Assembly: GCA_003663175.1 (NCBI GenBank)
Contig: QMZM01000012.1
Coordinates: 1-16,358 of the forward strand
Length of the DNA stretch: 16,358 nt
Source: Candidatus Altarchaeales archaeon
GTDB lineage: Archaea > Altiarchaeota > Altiarchaeia > IMC4 > QMZM01
Direction: 5' to 3'
Position numbers and translations under genes: made by a program
Notes under the pieces: model-generated
The model's database searches: none
What the model saw: the letters and a program-made list of their open reading frames with translations, nothing else
Told to the model about the DNA's origin: nothing
In this document: in pieces, positions 1-6,344 of the stretch
How positions within the stretch are numbered: the first letter of the stretch is position 1
How the letters are laid out: every line of letters begins with the position of its first letter

Positions 1-13
1 GTTTAAGGGGGGA

Positions 14-880
14 ATGTATTATTATGAAGATGGCGTAGAGGGTTATCCCTATCCAACAGTCTTGGTTTACGGAACAAATGGCTACAAAGAAATTTTATCT
101 TACGATGAGGAAAATCAAACCTGGTATCACGAAATTATCCCACCAGATGATGAGGGGTTAAAGATTAAAATTAAAGCTGAAGCCTTGGGTATACCTTTTT
201 GGATGGGACCCCAAGAAGGACCTTATATAATTCACGGAGCCTTCAGTGGCACAAAAGATGTAGATGCCTGGGGAGGCTTCTGGGTTGTGGGAAAATTTGA
301 AGGTAAAGTGAAGCTTCCTCAACAAAAAGAAGAGAAGGAATTTTCCGGCCACTTTTTATTTGACAGAGCAACCCACATCGCTTACTATGCCCAGCAGGAC
401 TATCAAGGAGAGTATTGCAGAGAAGCTCTTTGTCCGGCAAGGGGTGGCGTGGTTGAATTTTCCTGTATGGGAATATTTGATGATGATTTCATGATTACCC
501 TTTGCGATTCAAAAAACCCAACTCCGGTTAATTTCCCAAAATTCCAGCATCAAGGAAGAATAAATTACATTTTCAATGAGAGCTATCCCTTCAATGATTT
601 CACTTTAAAGAGTTTTGGAGAGCATCTTCAACCCTCAAGTTTCGAACTCAAGGGAAAATTTAAAGAGGGAAGTGTAAATTTGAAAGGAAAGGTAATTGAG
701 TACTGGCCACCGAAAGGGTGGGGAAGAGTTGAAGGAACCTGGTGGGATCCGGAAGGAAGAAGAACCTGGGGAAGGGCATTTATTTCCTGGGAAGGAGAAA
801 TAGAATTTAAAGGGGAAACGATAAAGGTTGAGGATGTTATGGGGATAGGAGAGTTCACGAGGTTTAAAGGGAGTAAGTGA
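14..880 (+). CDS. Uncharacterised beta-rich protein, possibly lipocalin-like (CrtC/AttH type); may be 5'-partial
   Basis: I do not recognise this gene with certainty. The 288-residue product has no signal peptide or membrane segment and is rich in Trp, Tyr, Phe and Gly in short alternating strands. A typical stretch is the GxxEGxWWDPEGRRTWG-like segment near residues 238-252. This resembles the double-lipocalin fold of hydroxyneurosporene hydratase (CrtC) and AttH-like proteins, but that is an inference from pattern, not a motif match. The frame is open to the left edge of the window and the G-run lies almost on top of the ATG at 14, so the true start may be upstream. No catalytic residues can be assigned. 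The gene lies on the accessory side of the tRNA-like locus, apart from the conserved genes to its right. Confidence 0.6.
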   Translation: MYYYEDGVEGYPYPTVLVYGTNGYKEILSYDEENQTWYHEIIPPDDEGLKIKIKAEALGIPFWMGPQEGPYIIHGAFSGTKDVDAWGGFWVVGKFEGKVKLPQQKEEKEFSGHFLFDRATHIAYYAQQDYQGEYCREALCPARGGVVEFSCMGIFDDDFMITLCDSKNPTPVNFPKFQHQGRINYIFNESYPFNDFTLKSFGEHLQPSSFELKGKFKEGSVNLKGKVIEYWPPKGWGRVEGTWWDPEGRRTWGRAFISWEGEIEFKGETIKVEDVMGIGEFTRFKGSK

Positions 881-1029
881 GAAAAATCACAAAATTGCAT
901 TCATTGACCTGTCGGAGCTAAAGCATCTAATTTGTTCTCTCAGATTAAGAAAGAGTGGCAAAGAGAGCTTTCCGTTCATGGTGGATTTATGGGTCGAATT
1001 CGAGGATTTATTTGGTGTTGGTAGAGATG

Positions 1030-1061
1030 TTGAATTTGATACGGGACGAAGAGATTTGAAC
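1030..1061. repeat. Direct repeat, copy 1 (tRNA 3'-end-like)
   Basis: This 32-base segment matches 1113-1144 with one mismatch (G at 1038, A at 1121). The offset is 83 bases. On the minus strand it contains the T-loop TTCAAAT and the 3' acceptor-like CGTCCCG of the adjacent tRNA-Pro-like gene plus its trailer. A solitary tRNA 3' end next to a tRNA gene is the usual footprint of integration or excision at a tRNA gene, but no integrase is present in this window. Confidence 0.85.
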
Positions 1062-1112
1062 GAACTGTCACGCCCAGTTCACATGCGGGTGCGATTTCCA
1101 ACGAAATCGCAC
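1062..1112. repeat. Two perfect hairpins between the direct repeats
   Basis: The 51-52 bases between the repeat copies are almost entirely palindromic. Hairpin A has stem GAACTG at 1062-1067 and CAGTTC at 1075-1080 with a 7-base loop. Hairpin B has stem GTGCGATTT at 1089-1097 and AAATCGCAC at 1104-1112 with a 6-base loop. They could be a small dispersed palindromic element, a recombination site core or a structured RNA. Nothing in the window decides between these. Confidence 0.7.
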
Positions 1113-1144
1113 TTGAATTTAATACGGGACGAAGAGATTTGAAC
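1113..1144. repeat. Direct repeat, copy 2 (3' end of the tRNA-Pro-like gene)
   Basis: This is the second copy of the 32-base repeat. Bases 1125-1144 form the 3' strand of the T arm and the acceptor of the minus-strand tRNA-like gene. The fit to the rest of that tRNA is poor, as if this end came from elsewhere. Confidence 0.85.
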
Positions 1145-1197
1145 TCCGGTCTCCGGCTCCCTAAGCCGGAAGGATCGCCAAGCTACCCCACAGTCCC
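1125..1197 (-). tRNA. tRNA-Pro-like gene, anticodon AGG, with a degenerate 3' end
   Basis: Read on the minus strand, the 73 bases begin GGGACTG and form a D arm (GGGT with ATCC, loop AGCTTGGCG). The anticodon arm is perfect (CCGGC, loop TTAGGGA, GCCGG), giving anticodon AGG, and the T loop is TTCAAAT. The 5' two thirds look like archaeal tRNA-Pro. Two things are odd. The anticodon begins with A, which archaea rarely use (TGG, GGG and CGG are expected). The 3' part CTCTTCGTCCCG is one base short, leaving mismatches in both the T stem and the acceptor stem. No CCA is encoded. It may be a pseudogene created at an integration site, or a poorly folded but expressed tRNA. A TATA-like box lies about 22 bases upstream. 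Confidence 0.65.
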
Positions 1198-1213
1198 AAA
1201 GGTTGTAAATTTA

Positions 1214-1225
1214 TTGATTTAAAGG
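1214..1225. promoter_or_regulatory. Candidate shared TATA box for the tRNA-like gene (-) and the radical SAM gene (+)
   Basis: The palindrome TTTAAA at 1218-1223 lies in an AT-rich stretch. Its centre is about 23 bases from the tRNA-like 5' end (1197) on one side and about 23 bases from the GTG at 1243 on the other. That suits archaeal TATA spacing in both directions and would make the plus-strand gene near-leaderless. Assigned by spacing and composition only. Confidence 0.35.
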
Positions 1226-1242
1226 GATAAATTTTATTTAGA

Positions 1243-2280
1243 GTGAAACCGAGGGCGAAGGTTAAGGGTGTTGTGACGGAGAGGAGAATAGATAGGAGAG
1301 TGATAGATGAGATGTATAGAGATGGCTATCTATACGCAAAATTTGGTGAATATTTCAGGAGAACCCACGGCTATAAGATATTCAAGATTCCGGTAGATGC
1401 CGGGTTTACATGTCCAAATTGGGATTCTCGACTCGATGACAAGGGGTGTATATTCTGCCCGTGGTTTGCAAAGAAATTTACTCACGAGAGCTTCAGGAGA
1501 GTCTTGGGAAGAGATTTAAGGGTTCAGGTTGATGAGCAGATAAAATATCACAAGGCGACTGGGGCTGGAGAAAAATTTCTAATTTATGTTGCATTTGCAA
1601 CCAATACATATAAACCCCCAAATGAATTGAGAAGAATCTACGATATCCTCTTGGAGCATGAAGATGTCGTTGGTCTTTCAATTGGCACAAGACCGGATTG
1701 TTTGCCGGAAGAGGTTCTTGACCTTCTTTCCGAATATGTAAAAGAAGGATATGAGATCTGGCTCGAATTGGGACAACAATCCATGCACTATCATACATGC
1801 GAGAGGATTAACAGGCATCACGGAATTGCCGAAATTCTAAATATTGTTGAAGAGGCGCATAAGAGGGGGATTTTAATTTTAATTTTTACAATTCTCGGTC
1901 TTCCATATGAAACGCCATCTGAGATGATCGAGACTGCAAGGATAATCTCACAAATTAATGCAGATGCTGTAAAGATTTATCCATTATTAGTTATGAAGGG
2001 CACACAACTCGTCAATGAGTATCTTTCTGGGAAATATCGCCCGATAAGTAAGATCGAATATCTTTCAATTCTCGCGGATTTTATAGAGAATCTATCACCC
2101 CACATTCTAATCCAGAGAATTTCGAAGGACGCCGGCGTTGATGAAAAGATCGCTCCGGAATGGAATACACATCGCTTTTTAATAGGTCCAGAACTGGAAA
2201 AGATTCTAATGCTGAGAGGAACGAGACAGGGTTCAAGGTATAAGATCGGTTTGAATGTCGATGAATTAAAACCTATATAA
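1243..2280 (+). CDS. YhcC-type radical SAM protein (TIGR01212 family)
   Basis: Radical SAM enzyme of the YhcC/YtqA group, related to the Elp3 catalytic domain; its substrate is not established. The cluster motif is C57-x11-C69-x2-C72, the spacing typical of this group, preceded by KIPVDAGFTCPN. Other family signatures are GLSIGTRPDC (about residues 145-154), the WLELGQQS strand, and the C-terminal EWNTHRF...RGTRQG segment. The 345-residue form uses GTG at 1243, supported by a TATA-like box 23 bases upstream. The ATG at 1312 (residue 24) would give a length closer to bacterial members, since the conserved part begins near residue 30. It faces rpl10 tail to tail with 18 bases between them. Family assignment is secure; the start is not. 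Confidence 0.9.
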   Translation: MKPRAKVKGVVTERRIDRRVIDEMYRDGYLYAKFGEYFRRTHGYKIFKIPVDAGFTCPNWDSRLDDKGCIFCPWFAKKFTHESFRRVLGRDLRVQVDEQIKYHKATGAGEKFLIYVAFATNTYKPPNELRRIYDILLEHEDVVGLSIGTRPDCLPEEVLDLLSEYVKEGYEIWLELGQQSMHYHTCERINRHHGIAEILNIVEEAHKRGILILIFTILGLPYETPSEMIETARIISQINADAVKIYPLLVMKGTQLVNEYLSGKYRPISKIEYLSILADFIENLSPHILIQRISKDAGVDEKIAPEWNTHRFLIGPELEKILMLRGTRQGSRYKIGLNVDELKPI

Positions 2281-2303
2281 AATTTTAAAATTTAAAATTT
2301 AAA
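2278..2303. terminator. AT-rich convergent terminator region
   Basis: Alternating A and T runs between the convergent radical SAM gene and rpl10 give short T tracts on both strands, as in archaeal U-rich terminators. There is no GC stem. Weak evidence, based on position and composition. Confidence 0.3.
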
Positions 2304-3126
2304 GTGAAATCTTGGACTTCAGGGAATTCATCTGCTGATAAGCCATCCTTAATAGAAATTCAATTGTATCTCTGTTTATTATTTCAGAATTTAGTGCCAA
2401 GTTTCTTGCATTATTAAATGCCCTGATTATGATGAATTGGATTGTAAATGAATTTATTATATTTGAATTAATTGCAAGATTAAATGCGTTGAGATGAGCA
2501 TTCTTTATATCAGAAAATAACTTTTCATCGTTTATCTGTAGCACATCCGGGGTGTAGAGTATACCATCTTCATACGCCGCCATTATTTTTAGAGAGACCT
2601 CTATCGGCTCGATTCTCAATCTTGCCAAGACATTTGCAAGTTCCTCCGAGATTTTTTCTCCCCTTCTTGCGACCAGAGAATCCTCCTCTATGACAATTTT
2701 TCCCTTATCTATCTTTGCCTTTATACCAACATTCTGTATCTCGGCGAGTACGGGTCCGGGGGTCAGTGATGTTTCACCGGCGGGTACAACGATGTCGCAT
2801 GGCGCGATTGCATTTGCCTTGATGGGAGCGGTTGTCTTGCAATCATCTAAAATCCTCTTTAATTTTAATGGGTCGGCATTGCAAAATATCAAACCGGTCG
2901 GACCTTTAATGTATTTGTCCATATCCTTTATCTTCACCTTTTCAAGAGCCCTCTTGATAAGGTTGTTCCTCGAAATTCTGAGTGTTGCAATTTCCCCCAA
3001 ATTCCTTCTCATTTCCTGTAATTTTTTGGATGGGATATTGGAGATGCTAACTAATGCTACTGATTTTGATTTCGAGATTAGATTTGCCAGGTCTTCAACC
3101 TCCCTTATCTTCCATTCCTGAACCAT
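2299..3126 (-). CDS. rpl10: Ribosomal protein L10 / P0 (uL10), lacking the C-terminal acidic tail
   Basis: Base of the ribosomal P stalk: it binds 23S rRNA with L11 and carries L12 dimers. The first ~105 residues (starting MVQEWK) are the rRNA-binding domain, with ISRNNLIKRAL and KGPTGLIF. The middle contains the archaeal/eukaryotic insertion (PAGETSLTPGP, near 115-125). The end, about residues 205-275, has three amphipathic helices of the kind that hold L12 dimers (NAFNLAINS, NNARNLALNS and the last helix). The protein stops right after them at 275 residues. Archaeal P0 usually runs past 300 with an acidic linker and a Gly/Leu/Phe end, both missing here. rpl12, normally the next gene, is also absent. 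It follows rpl1 by four bases, so translation is probably coupled. Confidence 0.95.
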   Translation of the reverse strand: MVQEWKIREVEDLANLISKSKSVALVSISNIPSKKLQEMRRNLGEIATLRISRNNLIKRALEKVKIKDMDKYIKGPTGLIFCNADPLKLKRILDDCKTTAPIKANAIAPCDIVVPAGETSLTPGPVLAEIQNVGIKAKIDKGKIVIEEDSLVARRGEKISEELANVLARLRIEPIEVSLKIMAAYEDGILYTPDVLQINDEKLFSDIKNAHLNAFNLAINSNIINSFTIQFIIIRAFNNARNLALNSEIINRDTIEFLLRMAYQQMNSLKSKISL

Positions 3127-3130
3127 TTTT

Positions 3131-3769
3131 CTAATCCAATTTTATCTCAACCGGCTGACCCATTGTTGTTTTAACATATAGTGATTTAATTTTATCCCTC
3201 GGAATTTGTTTTTCGATCGCATTTATAACCGCAATTATATTCTCTGCTATATCCTCTGGATTCATGTCCTCTGTTCCAACTGGGGCATTAACCGTGGGAT
3301 TCTTTTTTGACCTTATTCTGATACTATTCCTTAACCTTTGGAATATTGGCTCGAGGTCTGCGGTTGCTGGAACTGGCTGTGGCATCTTTCCTCGAGGAGC
3401 CAACACTATCCCCCATTTCTTTCCAATGATTGGCATTAGGTCTGCCTGAGCAATAAAACTATAGCATGAATTGGCAAATTTCCTCATCTTTCTTCTATTC
3501 CTCGCATATTCCTCCAACTCCTCTCTACTAAGAACATATTTTGATAATTTTTTTGCTCTTAGATTCATATCGCCATCGGCAAAGACTCCTATATTTATCT
3601 CCTTACCCCTACCCTTCGGCAATAGAATATTAAGATTTAATTTATTCTCGGGTTTTTCTATATCAATGTTCGTAAAATTAATATACAGGTCAATGGATTG
3701 TGTGAATCTCCTCTTCTTAGATTTCTTCAGGCATTCCTTAACACTCCTTACCACATTCTTTTTATCCAT
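3131..3769 (-). CDS. rpl1: Ribosomal protein L1 (uL1)
   Basis: Large-subunit protein of the L1 stalk; in several archaea and bacteria it also represses its own mRNA. The sequence has the archaeal L1 pattern: LNILLPKGRGKEINIGVFAD in domain I, GIVLAPRGKMPQPVPAT in the middle, and a closing MGQPVEIKLD. I chose the ATG at 3769 (212 residues) because a strong Shine-Dalgarno AGGAGGA at 3776-3782 lies six bases upstream. The TTG at 3787 would add six residues and bury that site in the gene. A 92-base gap separates it from rpl11, unlike the tight junctions elsewhere in the operon, and that gap carries a possible promoter and an RNA hairpin. Confidence 0.95.
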   Translation of the reverse strand: MDKKNVVRSVKECLKKSKKRRFTQSIDLYINFTNIDIEKPENKLNLNILLPKGRGKEINIGVFADGDMNLRAKKLSKYVLSREELEEYARNRRKMRKFANSCYSFIAQADLMPIIGKKWGIVLAPRGKMPQPVPATADLEPIFQRLRNSIRIRSKKNPTVNAPVGTEDMNPEDIAENIIAVINAIEKQIPRDKIKSLYVKTTMGQPVEIKLD

Positions 3770-3775
3770 TTGATT

Positions 3776-3794
3776 TCCTCCTACCAAATGGTAG
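3776..3794 (-). promoter_or_regulatory. rpl1 Shine-Dalgarno overlapped by a small hairpin
   Basis: On the minus strand CTACC-ATTT-GGTAG (3781-3794) can fold into a five-pair hairpin. Its 3' arm runs directly into the Shine-Dalgarno AGGAGGA (3776-3782), sharing two bases. Folding could limit ribosome access, and a bound protein such as L1 could stabilise it. The structure is seen; the regulatory role is inferred. Confidence 0.4.
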
Positions 3795-3833
3795 TAAAGC
3801 GGAACAGAACGATAGAGGTTCGGGATAGAATAT

Positions 3834-3846
3834 CTATTTTATATTA
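3834..3846 (-). promoter_or_regulatory. Candidate internal TATA box for rpl1-rpl10
   Basis: On the minus strand TAATATAAAATAG lies just downstream of the rpl11 stop. A start about 25 bases on would give a leader of roughly 45 bases containing the hairpin at 3781-3794. Evidence is composition and spacing only. Confidence 0.3.
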
Positions 3847-3861
3847 GATGTTTAAAAATTC

Positions 3862-4338
3862 TTATTGTGAGAGTTTGTCATCATACCTTCCCTCTTCAAT
3901 CTCCTTCAGTATTTCCTTCCCGTGTTTTCCATCTACTGTAACACCCATGCTTATACATGTGCCGATTACCTCCTTAACTGCCGCCTTTAGTGAATTTGCA
4001 AGTAACTGTCCCCTCTTCATCTTAACTATCTTTAATAATTGTTCCAGTGTCAAATTTCCGACCGGATTCCCATTGCTGGAGCCTTTCTCAATGTTCAACT
4101 CCTTCTTTATGAGTGCCGATGTTGGAGGTGTGCCAACTTCTATATCAAATTTCTTTGTTTCGGTGTCTACAATTACCTTAACTGGAATCTTCATTCCCTC
4201 AAACTCTGAAGTTCTTTCATTTATTGCATTAACGACCTCATTTATATTTAGACCCATGGGTCCGATTTTTGGCCCCAGTGGGGGTCCTCCAGTTGCCTTG
4301 CCACCCTCAATTAGTAATTCGATTACTTCATTTGCCAT
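3862..4338 (-). CDS. rpl11: Ribosomal protein L11 (uL11)
   Basis: Binds the GTPase-associated centre of 23S rRNA at the base of the P stalk, next to L10. The N-terminal domain shows the hallmark GGKATGGPPLGPKIGPMG (about residues 12-29). The C-terminal rRNA-binding domain contains LEQLLKIVKMKR and ends with GTCISMGVTVDGKHGKEI. At 158 residues it has the usual archaeal length. The start is supported by AGGAGG at 4345-4350, inside the end of spt5, whose stop is one base away, so the two genes are probably translationally coupled. Confidence 0.97.
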   Translation of the reverse strand: MANEVIELLIEGGKATGGPPLGPKIGPMGLNINEVVNAINERTSEFEGMKIPVKVIVDTETKKFDIEVGTPPTSALIKKELNIEKGSSNGNPVGNLTLEQLLKIVKMKRGQLLANSLKAAVKEVIGTCISMGVTVDGKHGKEILKEIEEGRYDDKLSQ

Positions 4339-4339
4339 T

Positions 4340-4852
4340 CTATTCCTCCTCTTCTTCGCTTTCTCTTCTTATTATCTTTATATCATCCCCCTTTACGGTT
4401 ATCGGTATTGGAACTGCAGCCTCAATTAATTCGACAGTAATTTCATCCTTGTCTTTATCGATCCTCGCAACCCGTGCCTTTTCCTTTTTAAAGGGTCCCG
4501 AAATTAATTCAACTAGGTCCCCTCTGCTAACCTCCTGAACCGCTGGTTTTGGTGTCAATATCTTCTCTAACTCATCTATAGAAATTGAGCCGGCGGACCC
4601 TATATCCCCCCTTTTTCTCAGCAATAACCCCTTTGTTTTTGGAACATTTCTTATCAGATCCTCAACTATGCCGGGATTATCTGCCTCAACAAGAACATAA
4701 CCCTTTAATCCCGTGGTGTATAGAATTGAATAAACCCTCTCGGATCTGTTCTCTTTTTTCTTCTCCCTACTAAGTGCTTCCTGATACAAGAGCCTCGCAA
4801 TAACCTGTTCCTGCCCCGCAGTTGCTCTGACGGCATATATATTTGGACTCAT
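4340..4852 (-). CDS. spt5: Transcription elongation factor Spt5 / NusG
   Basis: Archaeal Spt5 binds the RNA polymerase clamp, with Spt4, to promote processivity and to link transcription to translation. Residues 1 to about 90 form the NGN domain (IYAVRATAGQEQ at the start, then GLKGYVLVEAD and the VPKTKGLL segment). Residues about 107-160 form the KOW domain (RGDLVELISGPFKKEKARV). The protein ends in a run of Glu. An insert rich in Lys and Glu (near 30-38) makes it slightly longer, at 170 residues, than many archaeal forms. It sits 14 bases after secE, the classic archaeal secE-spt5-rpl11 order. Confidence 0.96.
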   Translation of the reverse strand: MSPNIYAVRATAGQEQVIARLLYQEALSREKKKENRSERVYSILYTTGLKGYVLVEADNPGIVEDLIRNVPKTKGLLLRKRGDIGSAGSISIDELEKILTPKPAVQEVSRGDLVELISGPFKKEKARVARIDKDKDEITVELIEAAVPIPITVKGDDIKIIRRESEEEEE

Positions 4853-4866
4853 AATTTCTCATAAGA

Positions 4867-5034
4867 TTAAAAAAGAATTTCTGCGATTATAAGGATTATA
4901 AATCCTATGAAGCCTATTATTATCATTCCCAAACCCGTTATCTTTGCAGTCTCTATAAACTCTGACATCTTTGGCTTTCTTGTGAGTCTTAATATTCTTC
5001 TCGTCTCACGATACGCCTTACCTAAGCTTATCAT
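4867..5034 (-). CDS. secE: Preprotein translocase subunit SecE / Sec61 gamma
   Basis: A 55-residue gene found by reading the gap between ftsZ and spt5. SecE clamps the SecY channel in the cytoplasmic membrane. The product starts MISLGKAYRETRRILR, a basic amphipathic helix. The family signature RKPKMSEFIETAKITG follows (about 20-34), and then one hydrophobic membrane segment of about 20 residues (GMIIIGFIGFIILII) to the end. It ends AEILF and a TAA. The start lies seven bases downstream of the ftsZ stop, and the gene order matches other archaea, so the call is firm despite its size. Confidence 0.93.
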   Translation of the reverse strand: MISLGKAYRETRRILRLTRKPKMSEFIETAKITGLGMIIIGFIGFIILIIAEILF

Positions 5035-5040
5035 CTTGCC

Positions 5041-6177
5041 CTAGATCTCTCTAAGTCCTAGATCTGCGTGTTCTTCACCGAATGCCTCTACCTTCTCTTC
5101 CAACTCCTCCTCAAATGCCGGTGTCTTGACCCCCGCAAGAATTACAAGGGTCTTTATTATGTTTCTATCAAGCGATTCATCTATCTGTGCGCCCCATATT
5201 ATCTGCGCATCGGGACTTATATTCTCTGAAACAATTCTAACTATTTCCTCTGCTTCTTCTAATGTCATATCCTTGCTACCTATTATATTGACGAGAGCAC
5301 CCTTTGCATTAGAGATATCTGTATCCAAAAGAGGCGACCTAAGTGCTCTCTCTACAGATTCACGGGCTCGTTCGTCCATTGGTGTGTCCCGAGTTGATGT
5401 TCCCAGACCTATTAATGCTGTTCCACCCTCCTGCAATACCGCCCTGACATCGGCGAAGTCGAGGTTGACAAGACCCGGTTTTGTTATCATCTCCGTAATC
5501 CCCTTGACAGAATTCGCAAGGAGTTCATCGGCAACCTTGAATGCATCATTCAATGGGAGATTTGGAGCAACCTCGAGGAGTCTGTCGTTTGGTATGACAA
5601 TAACCGTGTCTGCGAATTTCCTCAATTTTTTCAAGCCGTTAATTGCATTTCTTGCCCTTACTTTACCTTCTACAGAAAATGGTAGTGTCACAATTGCTAC
5701 TGTTAGTGCATTTATATCCTTTGATACCTCTGCAATTACTGGAGCAGCACCAGTTCCAGTGCCACCTCCCAAACCACAGGTGATGAATACCATATCGGCC
5801 CCAGTCAATACCTGTGCTATCTTCTTTATGTCTGAGTCGGCACACTGCTCTCCAAGTTCTGGGTCGTTTCCCGCTCCAATACCGCCGGTTATAGACGCAC
5901 CAATAAGAAGCTTTGTCATCGCCTTTGTGTATAATAAATCCAGCGCGTCCGTATTAATTGCAATTATCTCACCACCTTCCACGCCCATATCAACTAACCT
6001 GTTTATTGTGTTTCCACCTGCACCTCCCACTCCAACGACCTTTATTGATGTCTTTATCTCTTCGACAATCCTCCTCAACTCTTCGTCGGTGTCCGATGCC
6101 AATGATGCACCAACTTCCGGTTTTTTCTTCTCCTTTTCTTTTTCTCGGCTAATTGCCTCTTTAACAATTGCTTCCAT
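5041..6177 (-). CDS. ftsZ: Cell division protein FtsZ (FtsZ1-type)
   Basis: Tubulin-like GTPase that assembles the cytokinetic ring. The GTP-binding part begins with KVVGVGGAGGNTINRL (about 46-61), the tubulin signature GGGTGTG is at 137-143, and the T7 loop NLDFAD (238-243) carries the catalytic acid. A charged 40-residue N-terminal extension and a short acidic C-terminal tail ending LGLREI are typical of archaeal forms. The neighbouring secE and spt5 fit the FtsZ1 type, which is linked to these genes in haloarchaea. The start at 6177 follows GGTGAT (6181-6186), a match to the end of 16S rRNA. Length 378 is normal. It is the first gene of the ftsZ-to-rpl10 operon. Confidence 0.96.
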   Translation of the reverse strand: MEAIVKEAISREKEKEKKKPEVGASLASDTDEELRRIVEEIKTSIKVVGVGGAGGNTINRLVDMGVEGGEIIAINTDALDLLYTKAMTKLLIGASITGGIGAGNDPELGEQCADSDIKKIAQVLTGADMVFITCGLGGGTGTGAAPVIAEVSKDINALTVAIVTLPFSVEGKVRARNAINGLKKLRKFADTVIVIPNDRLLEVAPNLPLNDAFKVADELLANSVKGITEMITKPGLVNLDFADVRAVLQEGGTALIGLGTSTRDTPMDERARESVERALRSPLLDTDISNAKGALVNIIGSKDMTLEEAEEIVRIVSENISPDAQIIWGAQIDESLDRNIIKTLVILAGVKTPAFEEELEEKVEAFGEEHADLGLREI

Positions 6178-6344
6178 AAAATCACCCTGCTATTAATTTT
6201 ATGATATTTTATGAATGCAAATGACAAAATTATAAACAAAATATAATAGGTAGTCATACTATAAAAGATGTTATAAAAATAATGTGAAAGGAGAACTTAA
6301 AAATGGAATTTTAAGTAGTCTTCCCTATAAATTAATCCTCTAAA
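6178..6344. promoter_or_regulatory. Divergent promoter region of ftsZ (-) and mcm (+)
   Basis: This 167-base AT-rich gap separates two divergent genes. For ftsZ, the minus-strand CATAAAATATC around 6205-6215 is a plausible TATA box, about 30-38 bases before the ATG, with a Shine-Dalgarno at 6181-6186. For mcm, TATAAATTA (6326-6334) is closest in sequence but only about 15 bases from the ATG. The weaker TTTTAAG near 6309-6315 has better spacing. No Shine-Dalgarno precedes mcm, so a leaderless or near-leaderless transcript is likely. Confidence 0.5.

Larger units (their letters stand above)
849..1142 (+). pseudogene. Open-frame remnant without a normal start, running into the tRNA-end repeat
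   Basis: A stop-free frame of 97 codons begins inside the end of the preceding gene and ends at a TGA at 1140-1142. From about 879 it reads like a genuine protein: the segment FIDLSELKHLICSLRLRK is followed by an acidic, aromatic part (WVEFEDLFGV). The only ATG is late, at 978, and no ribosome binding site is visible. After about 1030 the frame reads through a copy of the tRNA 3'-end repeat and two hairpins, where it stops looking like protein. I infer the middle of a gene that lost its start and whose end was replaced when the repeat arrived. No family was recognised. Confidence 0.35.

Noticed and set aside
3848..4429. Plus-strand frame opposite rpl11 and the end of spt5
   Set aside because: It is antisense to two certain genes, and its Ser/Phe-rich composition follows from their codon use.
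5126..6196. Long open frame on the plus strand opposite ftsZ
   Set aside because: It is a mirror of the well-supported ftsZ gene, has Ser/Pro/Ile-rich low-complexity content and no family motif.
6288..6314. Mini-frame of three codons (ATG GAA TTT TAA) after AAAGGAG, upstream of mcm
   Set aside because: It could look like a leader peptide, but it is too short to judge, there is no attenuator-like structure, and such motifs arise by chance in AT-rich gaps.
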